From Candidatus Aegiribacteria sp. (GTDB lineage: Bacteria > Fermentibacterota > Fermentibacteria > Fermentibacterales > Fermentibacteraceae): a DNA stretch of 12,432 bases. Location of the stretch: positions 1-12,432 of the forward strand of contig JAIOSX010000360.1 in NCBI GenBank assembly GCA_021107345.1, in the 5' to 3' direction. The notes below the pieces were generated by a model. The model had not been told where the DNA came from. It searched no databases and saw only the letters and a list, made by a program, of their open reading frames with translations. The translations under genes and the position numbers were made by a program. Shown here in pieces: positions 5,859 through 12,432 of this stretch (within the stretch, counting starts at the first letter, position 1; every line of letters starts with the position of its first letter).

Positions 5859-6640
5859 TGCTTTATTTCGGGTACGATTACCCAGGAACGGGTTGCCCTG
5901 TCCTGCGAGACAAGAAGATCAACGTTGAATACTTCCGACAGGATCTCAGTCGTAAAGACATCGGTGGGGCTGCCGAATGCCCTGGATCTTCCTCTGGAAA
6001 GGACAAGCACTGAATCGAGATACCTTCCGGAAAGCGCAACTTCGTGTGTGCTGACAAGAACGGCAATTCCTCTGCGGGAGAGCTTTTTCAGCAGCAGCCA
6101 CATGTTAAGCTGATGCCTGAAGTCCAGGGATGAGCCCGGTTCATCCAGAAGAAGAAGCTCAGGTTCCTGCGCAAGGGCCGATGCGAGCAGTACCAGCCGC
6201 TTTTCTCCACCTGAAAGGTTCGAGAATGTTCTGTCCCGTAAATTCCATGTATCCGTTTCAAGCATACATTTTTCAGCCGTTTCAAGGTCATCCCCGGAAT
6301 CCAGAGCCCAGCCGCTTCTGTATGGATGCCTGCCGAGGAGAACGGTTTCAGCAACGGTCAATCGGGACTGAGGATTAAAGTTCTGCGGAAGATATGATAC
6401 AAGTCTGGCTTTCTGATTGCTCGAAAGTGAAGACATTCTGCTGCCGCATATGGATATCTCACCAGAAACATCAACTCCGATCTGAAGTATGCTTCTGAGA
6501 AGGGTACTTTTCCCGGCACCATTGGGGCCGATCAGCCCGCATATCTCCCCTGGTACTATCGAAAGGTTAATATCAAACAGAACCCTGTTACTTCCATAAC
6601 CCGCACTTAGATCTCTGATATTCAGAGCAGGCACGAACAT
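5855..6640 (-). CDS. ABC transporter ATP-binding protein, BtuD/FecE type
   Basis: A 261-residue cytoplasmic ATPase that powers the neighbouring importer. Walker A GPNGAGKST is at 38-46, the Q-loop glutamine at 86 (LPQNFNP), the signature LSGGE at 142-146, Walker B LLLLDE at 162-167, the D-loop SLD at 171-173 and the switch histidine at 199 (STHE). All catalytic elements are present. The signature is followed by KRLV instead of the common RQRV, a mild variation. The ATG at 6640 overlaps the binding-protein gene by 19 bp, but AAAGGA sits only 1-2 nt before it; a GTG at 6634 is better spaced, so the true protein may begin at Pro4 with its GTG. The stop overlaps the permease start by 4 bp. Confidence 0.94.
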   Translation of the reverse strand: MFVPALNIRDLSAGYGSNRVLFDINLSIVPGEICGLIGPNGAGKSTLLRSILQIGVDVSGEISICGSRMSSLSSNQKARLVSYLPQNFNPQSRLTVAETVLLGRHPYRSGWALDSGDDLETAEKCMLETDTWNLRDRTFSNLSGGEKRLVLLASALAQEPELLLLDEPGSSLDFRHQLNMWLLLKKLSRRGIAVLVSTHEVALSGRYLDSVLVLSRGRSRAFGSPTDVFTTEILSEVFNVDLLVSQDRATRSWVIVPEIKQ

Positions 6641-7449
6641 ATCCTTTCAGCAATTCTGCCGATCCTTCCCCCTGGAATCATAATGTACGGCTCGAAAAGA
6701 CAGTGTACCCGGCCGGGTTCAAAACCCAGCCCCGCCAGGTAATCCTCTTCAGAGGCCGCAATTTCCGCCGTATCCGTTCTTCCGGGAAAAAGGCAGATAA
6801 TATGATCCGGAGAGAGGTCAATAACACCTTCCGCGGATATCATGGGCCAGCTGCCGGTTCCCGGAGCGGATATTTCGCAATTAACAGATATCAGGATATC
6901 CGCGAAAAAAGTGCTCCTTCCGGCAACGGTCATACTGGACGAACCTCTTTCATGATATATCACAATCATTACCGAAACGGGAGCTGTGCTCTCCATTTCA
7001 GCCTCCAGTGAATCCAGCTTTTCCAGCAGTTTCTCTTTGAAATCAGCTGCATGCGCACCGTACCTTGCATCCAGGGAATCAAGGGAACTGAAAACATCCA
7101 CCAGGTTATCGAAGCGGTAGGAATAGAAAGGTATCCCCAGAGTTGCTGCCAGTTCCCTGAGTACCGGGCTTTCTCCAGAGATATGAATTGAAGTCGGTTC
7201 CAGTGAAACTATCTGCTCCAGTGAGGGGTCGATGTAACCGCCAACCTGCGGCAGATTCCCGGTCTCTTCCGGCCAGTCAGTATATCTGTCTACCCCGACT
7301 ATTCGAGAGCCCAGACCGGAAGCGTACATCAGCTCCACAAGAGACGGGCCCAGTACCACAAATCTGTTATCCTCCAGGTTATCGTCGTTAACGCTGGAAC
7401 AGCAGCAGGCAAGAATTGCTGATAGAACAGTGAATACAGTGGTTCTCAT
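6622..7449 (-). CDS. BtuF/FhuD-like periplasmic substrate-binding lipoprotein of the ABC importer
   Basis: A 275-residue class III binding protein. The reading frame extends further upstream (to 7578), but the ATG at 7449 gives a lipoprotein signal (MRTTVFTVLSAILAC, lipobox ILAC, lipidated Cys15) and has AAGGG at 7456-7460 six bases before it. Family signs: GPSLVELMYASG at 34-45, VGVDRYTDWPEE at 51-62, LPQVGGYIDPSLEQIVSLEP at 66-85, and the C-terminal IMIPGGRIGRIAE. The DRYTDWPEE and VGGYIDPSLE segments resemble cobalamin and haem/siderophore binders, so a corrinoid or iron chelate is likely, but the ligand is open. The gene begins 2 nt after the sigma-factor stop, with its ribosome binding site inside that gene, so the two are probably translationally coupled. 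Confidence 0.88.
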   Translation of the reverse strand: MRTTVFTVLSAILACCCSSVNDDNLEDNRFVVLGPSLVELMYASGLGSRIVGVDRYTDWPEETGNLPQVGGYIDPSLEQIVSLEPTSIHISGESPVLRELAATLGIPFYSYRFDNLVDVFSSLDSLDARYGAHAADFKEKLLEKLDSLEAEMESTAPVSVMIVIYHERGSSSMTVAGRSTFFADILISVNCEISAPGTGSWPMISAEGVIDLSPDHIICLFPGRTDTAEIAASEEDYLAGLGFEPGRVHCLFEPYIMIPGGRIGRIAERICSCLL

Positions 7450-7451
7450 TC

Positions 7452-8771
7452 TTATCCCTTTTCTGAAAGTGTCGAAAGCAGCCCGTGCGCCTTCAGCTTG
7501 TTCAGTGCTCTTGATTCCAGCTGTCTGACCCTTTCCCTGCTGATACCGAAAATCCTTCCAACCTCCTGAAGAGTGCACGGTTCATCATCAAGAAGCCCGA
7601 ATCGCAGTGTGATTATAGTCTTATCTCTGTCGGAGAGGGAAGCAAGCGCGGCATCTACCCTCTCTCTGGTATCGTTATGCATAGCCTCTACATCAGGCTG
7701 CTGAAAACGGCTCTCCAGAAAATCGGCTATCGTTGCGTCATGCTCTCCATCGGTATGATCCAGTGATAAAAGCGGCGCAGTAGTAAGGTATACCTGTTCT
7801 ATTTCATTCCTGTTTCTACCCATGTATTCAGAAAGCTCATCCAGGGTTGGCCTATGACCGGTTTCCAATGTTAGATCATCGATTGCCCTGTTTATAGAGG
7901 AATCCTCTTTCAGTACAGATACCGGGAGTCGAACCAGTCTGGAATGGCGGAGAATGGCTTTAATGATGTACTGCCTTATCCACCATACCGCAAACGTGGA
8001 CAGTTTGCAGGAGCGGTGGTAATCGAAACGCCTGACAGCCTCCATAAGGCCCTGGCATCCTTCCTGAACAAGGTCCATCTCCTCCATTATGCTGCATGGA
8101 TAGTACTTCCGTACCATGGAGACCACAAGTCTGAGATTCGCCTCAACGAAACGTTCAAGGATATCAGCGTTCTTCTGGAATGCTTTCCGGAAACGTTTTG
8201 CTGCGGATGAGTATTCGTAAATACCGGAACCTCTCTTCACCTCCATAAGGTCCAGTTCGTTCTGGATGGATGAAAAGAGAGGATGAAGCTCCCAGGCCTT
8301 GTAACTGTTCTGCATGTCAGGCTTCAGAAGTGATTCATGGTTGAGAGCCTTTGCAGCAACAGGAACCGGATCGTCTTCCAGAAGGTTCATCAGGCTCGAT
8401 CGCCGGTTGACAAGCTTTCTACACTTCTCGATCCCGTCGAAAAGATCCCTTCCCAAGTTCTCCACTGTATGCCAGAGAAGGTGAAGATCACGCACTGAAT
8501 CGCGATTGAGATAGTGGCTTTTCATGTTCCGAAGAATATCCCTGAGTTCATTTCTCCTGGAATCAGGCAAACGGCCGTAAACGATACCCCAGAAGGACTC
8601 GTCGATCATTCTTTTCCCGGGGATCTCTCCATTCTGCAGCATCCTGAAAGGCTCGAAGAACTGATGACGTCCAAGCTCAATGGAAAGGATTGATTCAAGC
8701 ATGTTGCACCTTTCCTTTTCCTGCTCTGTAATCAGGTACTTTTCCTCCTTCTCCGACAACGGAGAGACCAC
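7452..8771 (-). CDS. Sigma-70 family RNA polymerase sigma factor (RpoD-like, divergent)
   Basis: A 439-residue sigma factor. It starts at GTG (8771) with AGGGAG six bases upstream; an overlapping ATG is out of frame. Region 2 spans about 205-285 (FVEANLRLVVSMV, DLVQEG, STFAVWWIRQ), region 3 about 290-340, region 4 about 370-430 with the recognition helix ISRERVRQLE. The first 200 residues contain a region 1.2-like start (LSEKEEKYL) and a long segment that may correspond to the non-conserved region; a clear region 1.1 is absent. Position after dnaG fits the primary sigma factor. However, residues near-invariant in RpoD differ: QEGCQGLM for QEGNIGLM, SCKLSTFAV for GYKFSTYAT, and Ile270 where E. 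coli Thr440 helps read the -10 box. Region 4 is standard. It could be a divergent primary sigma or a secondary one. Confidence 0.92.
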   Translation of the reverse strand: MVSPLSEKEEKYLITEQEKERCNMLESILSIELGRHQFFEPFRMLQNGEIPGKRMIDESFWGIVYGRLPDSRRNELRDILRNMKSHYLNRDSVRDLHLLWHTVENLGRDLFDGIEKCRKLVNRRSSLMNLLEDDPVPVAAKALNHESLLKPDMQNSYKAWELHPLFSSIQNELDLMEVKRGSGIYEYSSAAKRFRKAFQKNADILERFVEANLRLVVSMVRKYYPCSIMEEMDLVQEGCQGLMEAVRRFDYHRSCKLSTFAVWWIRQYIIKAILRHSRLVRLPVSVLKEDSSINRAIDDLTLETGHRPTLDELSEYMGRNRNEIEQVYLTTAPLLSLDHTDGEHDATIADFLESRFQQPDVEAMHNDTRERVDAALASLSDRDKTIITLRFGLLDDEPCTLQEVGRIFGISRERVRQLESRALNKLKAHGLLSTLSEKG

Positions 8772-8811
8772 ATCAAGCTCCCTGAAGAAAATCGTACTTG
8801 ACGAGCAATCA

Positions 8812-8829
8812 CGATTTCTGCTGAAATCG
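8812..8829 (-). other. Hairpin between dnaG and the sigma-factor gene
   Basis: CGATTTC and GAAATCG form a perfect 7-bp stem with a 4-nt loop in the 73-nt gap between dnaG and the sigma gene. No U-run follows on the - strand, so it is not a standard terminator. In E. coli the dnaG-rpoD junction is an mRNA processing site; a similar role here is an inference. Confidence 0.45.
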
Positions 8830-8844
8830 GAAATGTGAACTCCT

Positions 8845-10587
8845 TTACTTGTAGTATTTTTTTTCTATGTCTTTTATCTCTCGAATCCTGCGCCGCAGCT
8901 CCTGGATATCGCCATCACTTTCAGCCGAATCCAGTTGCGATTTCAGCTGTTTACGCTCCTCCTTAAGTCTGTTCCTTTTTACTGCTTTCATCAGTCTTTC
9001 AATGTCCTCAGGTTCAGTCTGTTCCGGATAAACCGTTAATAGTCCAGCGCATATGGAACTGTCATTATCCTCAAGATGCGAAAGCTGAAAGAGCACCATT
9101 CCGGAATCTGCCTGTCTTTTAATTTCACTGAATATTCTGGATCCCGATTTACTTTGAAAATCATCTTCCATAATGAAGTCAATCAGCGGGTTCGATAATC
9201 CCTCAGGGGAAAGAAGGATATTACCCAGTATTCTGCTGTCCCAGTTGTTAAGCTCTGTCTCTTTCAGTTTTCTTTCGGCAGGTTTTCTTATTCTACTCTC
9301 CCCTTCTTCTATCTCAAGCTCAAGCGTTTTCATGGAGTAACCGGTCTGTTCAGAAATCACTTTGAGCATAGTCTCCCTTATAACAGGCTCAGTGGCGCTG
9401 GAAGCTATCTCAACAAGTCTTTTCACAACCTTGACCTTTTTATCCGAACCCCTCACCGAAGACCAGCCGCCAGGAAGATCAAGGGCGTATCTGATGGGGT
9501 CGCTGGCATTTCCAATCAGTTCAAGTACTGATTCCCTGCCCATCTTGAGTATGTAATCGTCTGGATCCTGTCCTCCGGGAATAGCGATTATCCCGGGAAG
9601 ATATCCCTGCTGCAGAACAACTTCGGCGGCTCTTACAGATGCCCTCTGCCCGGATCTGTCGCCGTCGTAGCATATGAAAACAGATGCAAGAGCTCCCATC
9701 TGACGGGCCTGGGGCGATGTAAGAGCAGTCCCGCACGTTGCCACGACGCATTCAAATCCAGCGTCCACAAAACGGGCATGATCGAAATAACCCTCAACGA
9801 GAATGACCATGTCAAGGTCCCGTGATGCTCTTGCGGCATCTCTGTAGCCGTAAAGGTAATCACCCTTTCTGTAAATGGGTGAATCGGGGCCGTTAAGGTA
9901 TTTCGGAGCTTCAGTTGCGGATTCTTTTATCAGTCTCCCGCCGAAACTGATCACTCTGCCCCTTCTGTCGGAGATAGGGAACAGTATTCTGCCCCTGAAT
10001 CTGTCGTATATCCCGCTGCCCCTTTTGGATCGCAGCGCCACACCCGACTCAATGAGCTGACTTTCGGAGTACCCTTTTTCGCGAAGGTGAGAGGAGAGGC
10101 TGCCTTCATCCGGCGCCCAGCCGATACCGAGCTTTTCTATTACACTCTCAGATAGTTTTCGTCCTTCGAGGTACTTCAGCGCAGCGGCGGAAACCTTCCC
10201 GGTCAGCTGTTTCCTGTAATAGCTTTGAGCCTGGGCAAGGATCTCCCTGAATACATCGGTTCTGGTTGTATCCCTTCCGGTTCTTTCCAGCATGATGCCG
10301 GCTTCGGATGCCAGTTCTTCTACAGCTTCTGTAAATGAGAAGCTGAGGTAGTTCATAAGAAATGAGAACACGTCTCCACCGGCACCGCACCCGAAACAGT
10401 GATACATCTGCCTCTCAGGGGAAACGAAGAAGGATGGTGTCTTCTCCCTGTGGAAGGGGCATAGACCCTTTATACTTCTCCCGGACCTCTTCAGGCTGAC
10501 ATATCTGCCGATTACGGTAACTATATCACTCGATGTCCTGACACGTTCAACGGATTCGTTAGAGAAATAGCCGCTTTTCCCGCTCAC
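8845..10587 (-). CDS. dnaG: DNA primase DnaG
   Basis: A 580-residue primase that makes RNA primers for replication with the DnaB helicase. The N-terminal CHC2 zinc finger has Cys43, His46, Cys64 and Cys67. The RNA polymerase core carries KYLNGPDSPIYRKGDYLYG at 229-247. The Toprim site has Glu265 in EGYFD and DGD at 308-310 in ICYDGDRSGQ. The C-terminal part (from about 450) is the less conserved helicase-binding region, ending in a charged coiled coil. Length is normal. It starts at GTG (10587), which overlaps the mutS2 stop as GTGA, with GGGAAG upstream. No catalytic residue is missing. The next gene downstream encodes a sigma factor, the classical dnaG-sigma pairing. Confidence 0.96.
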   Translation of the reverse strand: MSGKSGYFSNESVERVRTSSDIVTVIGRYVSLKRSGRSIKGLCPFHREKTPSFFVSPERQMYHCFGCGAGGDVFSFLMNYLSFSFTEAVEELASEAGIMLERTGRDTTRTDVFREILAQAQSYYRKQLTGKVSAAALKYLEGRKLSESVIEKLGIGWAPDEGSLSSHLREKGYSESQLIESGVALRSKRGSGIYDRFRGRILFPISDRRGRVISFGGRLIKESATEAPKYLNGPDSPIYRKGDYLYGYRDAARASRDLDMVILVEGYFDHARFVDAGFECVVATCGTALTSPQARQMGALASVFICYDGDRSGQRASVRAAEVVLQQGYLPGIIAIPGGQDPDDYILKMGRESVLELIGNASDPIRYALDLPGGWSSVRGSDKKVKVVKRLVEIASSATEPVIRETMLKVISEQTGYSMKTLELEIEEGESRIRKPAERKLKETELNNWDSRILGNILLSPEGLSNPLIDFIMEDDFQSKSGSRIFSEIKRQADSGMVLFQLSHLEDNDSSICAGLLTVYPEQTEPEDIERLMKAVKRNRLKEERKQLKSQLDSAESDGDIQELRRRIREIKDIEKKYYK

Positions 10588-12432
10588 AATGATTTCTTCC
10601 CGGCTGTATTCAGGATTACTATTGTCACTCCTGTCCCTCCTTCGGAGGGTTTTCCCTGTCTGAAGGAGGTTATCCTACCGTCTTTCCGTACAGTATCGAC
10701 AACAGCCTTCATCAATATGCCTTTTCCCTTTCCGTGAATGATATTAATAAAGGGAATACCGGCTACGATTCCATCATCTATGGCACGATCAAGCTCGGCC
10801 AGTGCCTCCAGGGCTGACATACCTCTCAGGTCCAGCTCAGTTTCAGCCGTGACCGGAATGCTCCATCCTGCGGATGAAGGTTTCTCATCCGGAGGTGATA
10901 TCTTTTCAAGGTCGCAAATGGGCTTTCTCAGTCTGAGATCACCAAGGATTACCGTGGCGTGATCCTTCCCGGTTTCATCGACCTTTCCGCATCCGCTCCA
11001 TCCCTTCACATTAACCCAGTCTCCCGGTTCTATATCCCCGGAGACAGGTTCAGTGTCAATAGTGGATTTCCCCTTGTGATTATGGGATATTCTGGATACT
11101 TTCCTGATCTCCGATCTGAGCTCCCTCCTATCGAAGGGGGATTCGGACCTGGCCAGTCTGGCCAGAAGTGAATCAGCCCTTGAATTCACACTGTGCTCTA
11201 ATTCAAGATAATCCTTCTCAATCTTCCTCTTCTGAATCAGAAGATCGGTTCTGACCCTGTCGAGTTCCGCTTCATTCCGCTGCAGCGATTTTCTGCCATC
11301 TTCGCGTTCCCTGCCCAGTTCCTCCAGCTGGAGCCGAACCTCCTTCCTCGCGGAAGTGATCTCCTCAAGCATTCTATCCATCCTGAATGAATCACCCGAT
11401 AACTCCTGGGCTCTTGACAGAACGGAATCCGGGAAATTCATTCGTCTGGCGATCTCAAGTGTAAAAGAAGATCCAGGGATTCCCGCAACGAAAGTGTAAT
11501 CCGGCAACAGCGAATCATTCTGGAAATTCATGCTTCCATTAAAAAAGCCGGGTTTCCCGTGTGCGAAGCTCTTAAGCTGCCCCTGGTGCGTGGTAACGAT
11601 AACCCTGCAGCCTGATTTGGAAAGATGCTCCAGAACAGAGGCAGCCAGAGCAGCTCCAGTAAGAGGATCTGTCCCGGCAGCCGGTTCATCAATCAGGGCA
11701 AGTGAGCTCACACCGGGCGTTTCAAGCATTTCAAGCTGTTCAAGCAGGCGGGCGGAATAGGTACTCTGGTGCTGGGCTATCGATTGCTGGTCTCCAATGG
11801 AAACAAACACTCTCCCGAAGAAGGGGAGAGTGGAATCTACGCCCACTCGCGCACCTATCCCGGACTGAGATGTGACAACGGCCAGTCCCACCGCCTTGAG
11901 CAGTACGCTTTTTCCTCCAGCATTGGGCCCGCTCACGATCAACACCCTCCAATCCTCGGGAAGTTCAACATCGTTGCTGACAACTTCTTCCCCGGGTATC
12001 AGAGGATGTTTCAGGTTCATGAGTGACATGCGCCCTTCGGAGGGAAAAACCGTTCCATATTCTCGATGGTGGGAAGCCCTGGCGAAAATTGCGTCGAGGG
12101 AAGCTGACGCTTCAAGACATTCCTTAAGACTGTTCAGGTGTTCCCTTATCTCAAGTGAAGCTTCCTTAAGAATCCTCCTCTTCTCGAAATCAAGATCCAG
12201 GGAGGCTTCCCTCATGGCATTGCCGTCTTCGACAAGTTCCGAGGGCTCAATGAAAATTGTCTCACCGCTTTCGGAGCGATCATGAACGATCCCTCGAACG
12301 TCGCTTTTCCTGGAAGAAATAACAGGCAGAACATACCTTCCATCCCTTAACGTAGGGGGGATATCCCTGAGTATATTCCTGCTGGAAAGAGATACCGAAA
12401 TTTTCGCTATCCTCTTTGACAGTTTCCTCTTA
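10584..12432 (-). CDS. mutS2: MutS2 endonuclease/ATPase (5' end beyond window)
   Basis: The frame is open to the window edge on the - strand (first full codon ends at 12431), giving 615 visible residues of a protein usually near 780; about 165 N-terminal residues lie outside. A methionine at 12215 is internal: upstream codons encode RDGRYVLPV and GIVHDRSESGETIFIEP, both conserved in MutS2. Walker A GPNAGGKS lies at 11907-11930, followed by LALIDEPAAGTDP (Walker B) and TTHQGQLKSFA. A charged coiled coil, a KOW-like segment (EPGDWVNVKGWSGCGKV) and a C-terminal Smr domain follow, with LDLRG and HGKGKG at about 10584-10850. MutS2 proteins suppress recombination or rescue collided ribosomes, depending on species. 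All motifs are intact. The stop overlaps the dnaG start by 4 bp. Confidence 0.95.
   Translation of the reverse strand, partial: KRKLSKRIAKISVSLSSRNILRDIPPTLRDGRYVLPVISSRKSDVRGIVHDRSESGETIFIEPSELVEDGNAMREASLDLDFEKRRILKEASLEIREHLNSLKECLEASASLDAIFARASHHREYGTVFPSEGRMSLMNLKHPLIPGEEVVSNDVELPEDWRVLIVSGPNAGGKSVLLKAVGLAVVTSQSGIGARVGVDSTLPFFGRVFVSIGDQQSIAQHQSTYSARLLEQLEMLETPGVSSLALIDEPAAGTDPLTGAALAASVLEHLSKSGCRVIVTTHQGQLKSFAHGKPGFFNGSMNFQNDSLLPDYTFVAGIPGSSFTLEIARRMNFPDSVLSRAQELSGDSFRMDRMLEEITSARKEVRLQLEELGREREDGRKSLQRNEAELDRVRTDLLIQKRKIEKDYLELEHSVNSRADSLLARLARSESPFDRRELRSEIRKVSRISHNHKGKSTIDTEPVSGDIEPGDWVNVKGWSGCGKVDETGKDHATVILGDLRLRKPICDLEKISPPDEKPSSAGWSIPVTAETELDLRGMSALEALAELDRAIDDGIVAGIPFINIIHGKGKGILMKAVVDTVRKDGRITSFRQGKPSEGGTGVTIVILNTAGKKSL

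Noticed and set aside
7450..7578. Upstream extension of the binding-protein reading frame into the sigma-factor gene.
   Set aside because: It would bury the lipoprotein signal peptide inside the protein; the ATG at 7449 has a lipobox and a well-spaced ribosome binding site.
6500..8845. Search for a cobalamin riboswitch ahead of the importer genes.
   Set aside because: The importer genes follow the sigma gene with a 2-nt gap, leaving no room for a leader, and the 73-nt gap after dnaG is too short for one.

Overview
This window looks like chromosomal DNA of a Gram-negative-type bacterium. The evidence is a lipoprotein solute-binding protein, a BtuC/FecCD transporter and two secreted proteins ending in the C-terminal FlgD-like/type IX-like domain (PNPS...D-x-x-G-K/R...W-D...G-x-Y). 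That domain, a large Asp-box propeller protein and moderate GC suggest the FCB group or a related candidate phylum, for example a Fermentibacteria-like lineage. This placement is an inference from gene style, not from a marker tree.

Left part (1-3412): the 3' end of a secreted protein gene, a cysteine-motif cytoplasmic protein of DUF6901-like type on the + strand, and convergent to it a 746-residue secreted Asp-box/BNR-repeat propeller. Both secreted proteins carry the same kind of C-terminal domain.

Middle part (about 3413-4880): an AT-rich stretch unlike its neighbours. It holds a DsrE2-type sulfur-carrier-like gene (+) and, convergent to it, a BrnT/BrnA-type toxin-antitoxin pair (-). The pair has a well-formed promoter (TTGACT-17-TACAAT) over a perfect 8-bp inverted repeat, and its spacing predicts a leaderless toxin mRNA. 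Between the dsrE and antitoxin stop codons lies a 41-bp fragment 93% identical to the coding sequence of the neighbouring FecCD permease. It is a direct repeat of that gene 841 bp away and is probably a remnant of a second permease or a recombination scar.

Right part (4887-12432, all - strand): a tightly packed run reading mutS2 (5' end off the window), dnaG, a sigma-70 factor, then a BtuF-, BtuD- and BtuC-like ABC importer. Junctions are a 4-bp overlap, a 73-nt gap with a hairpin, a 2-nt gap, a 19-bp overlap and a 4-bp overlap. This resembles the classical dnaG-sigma macromolecular-synthesis arrangement extended by mutS2 on one side and a cobalamin/iron-chelate importer on the other. The sigma factor departs from the usual primary sigma at several normally conserved region 2 positions. 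No tRNA, rRNA, CRISPR array, transposase or clear riboswitch was seen.
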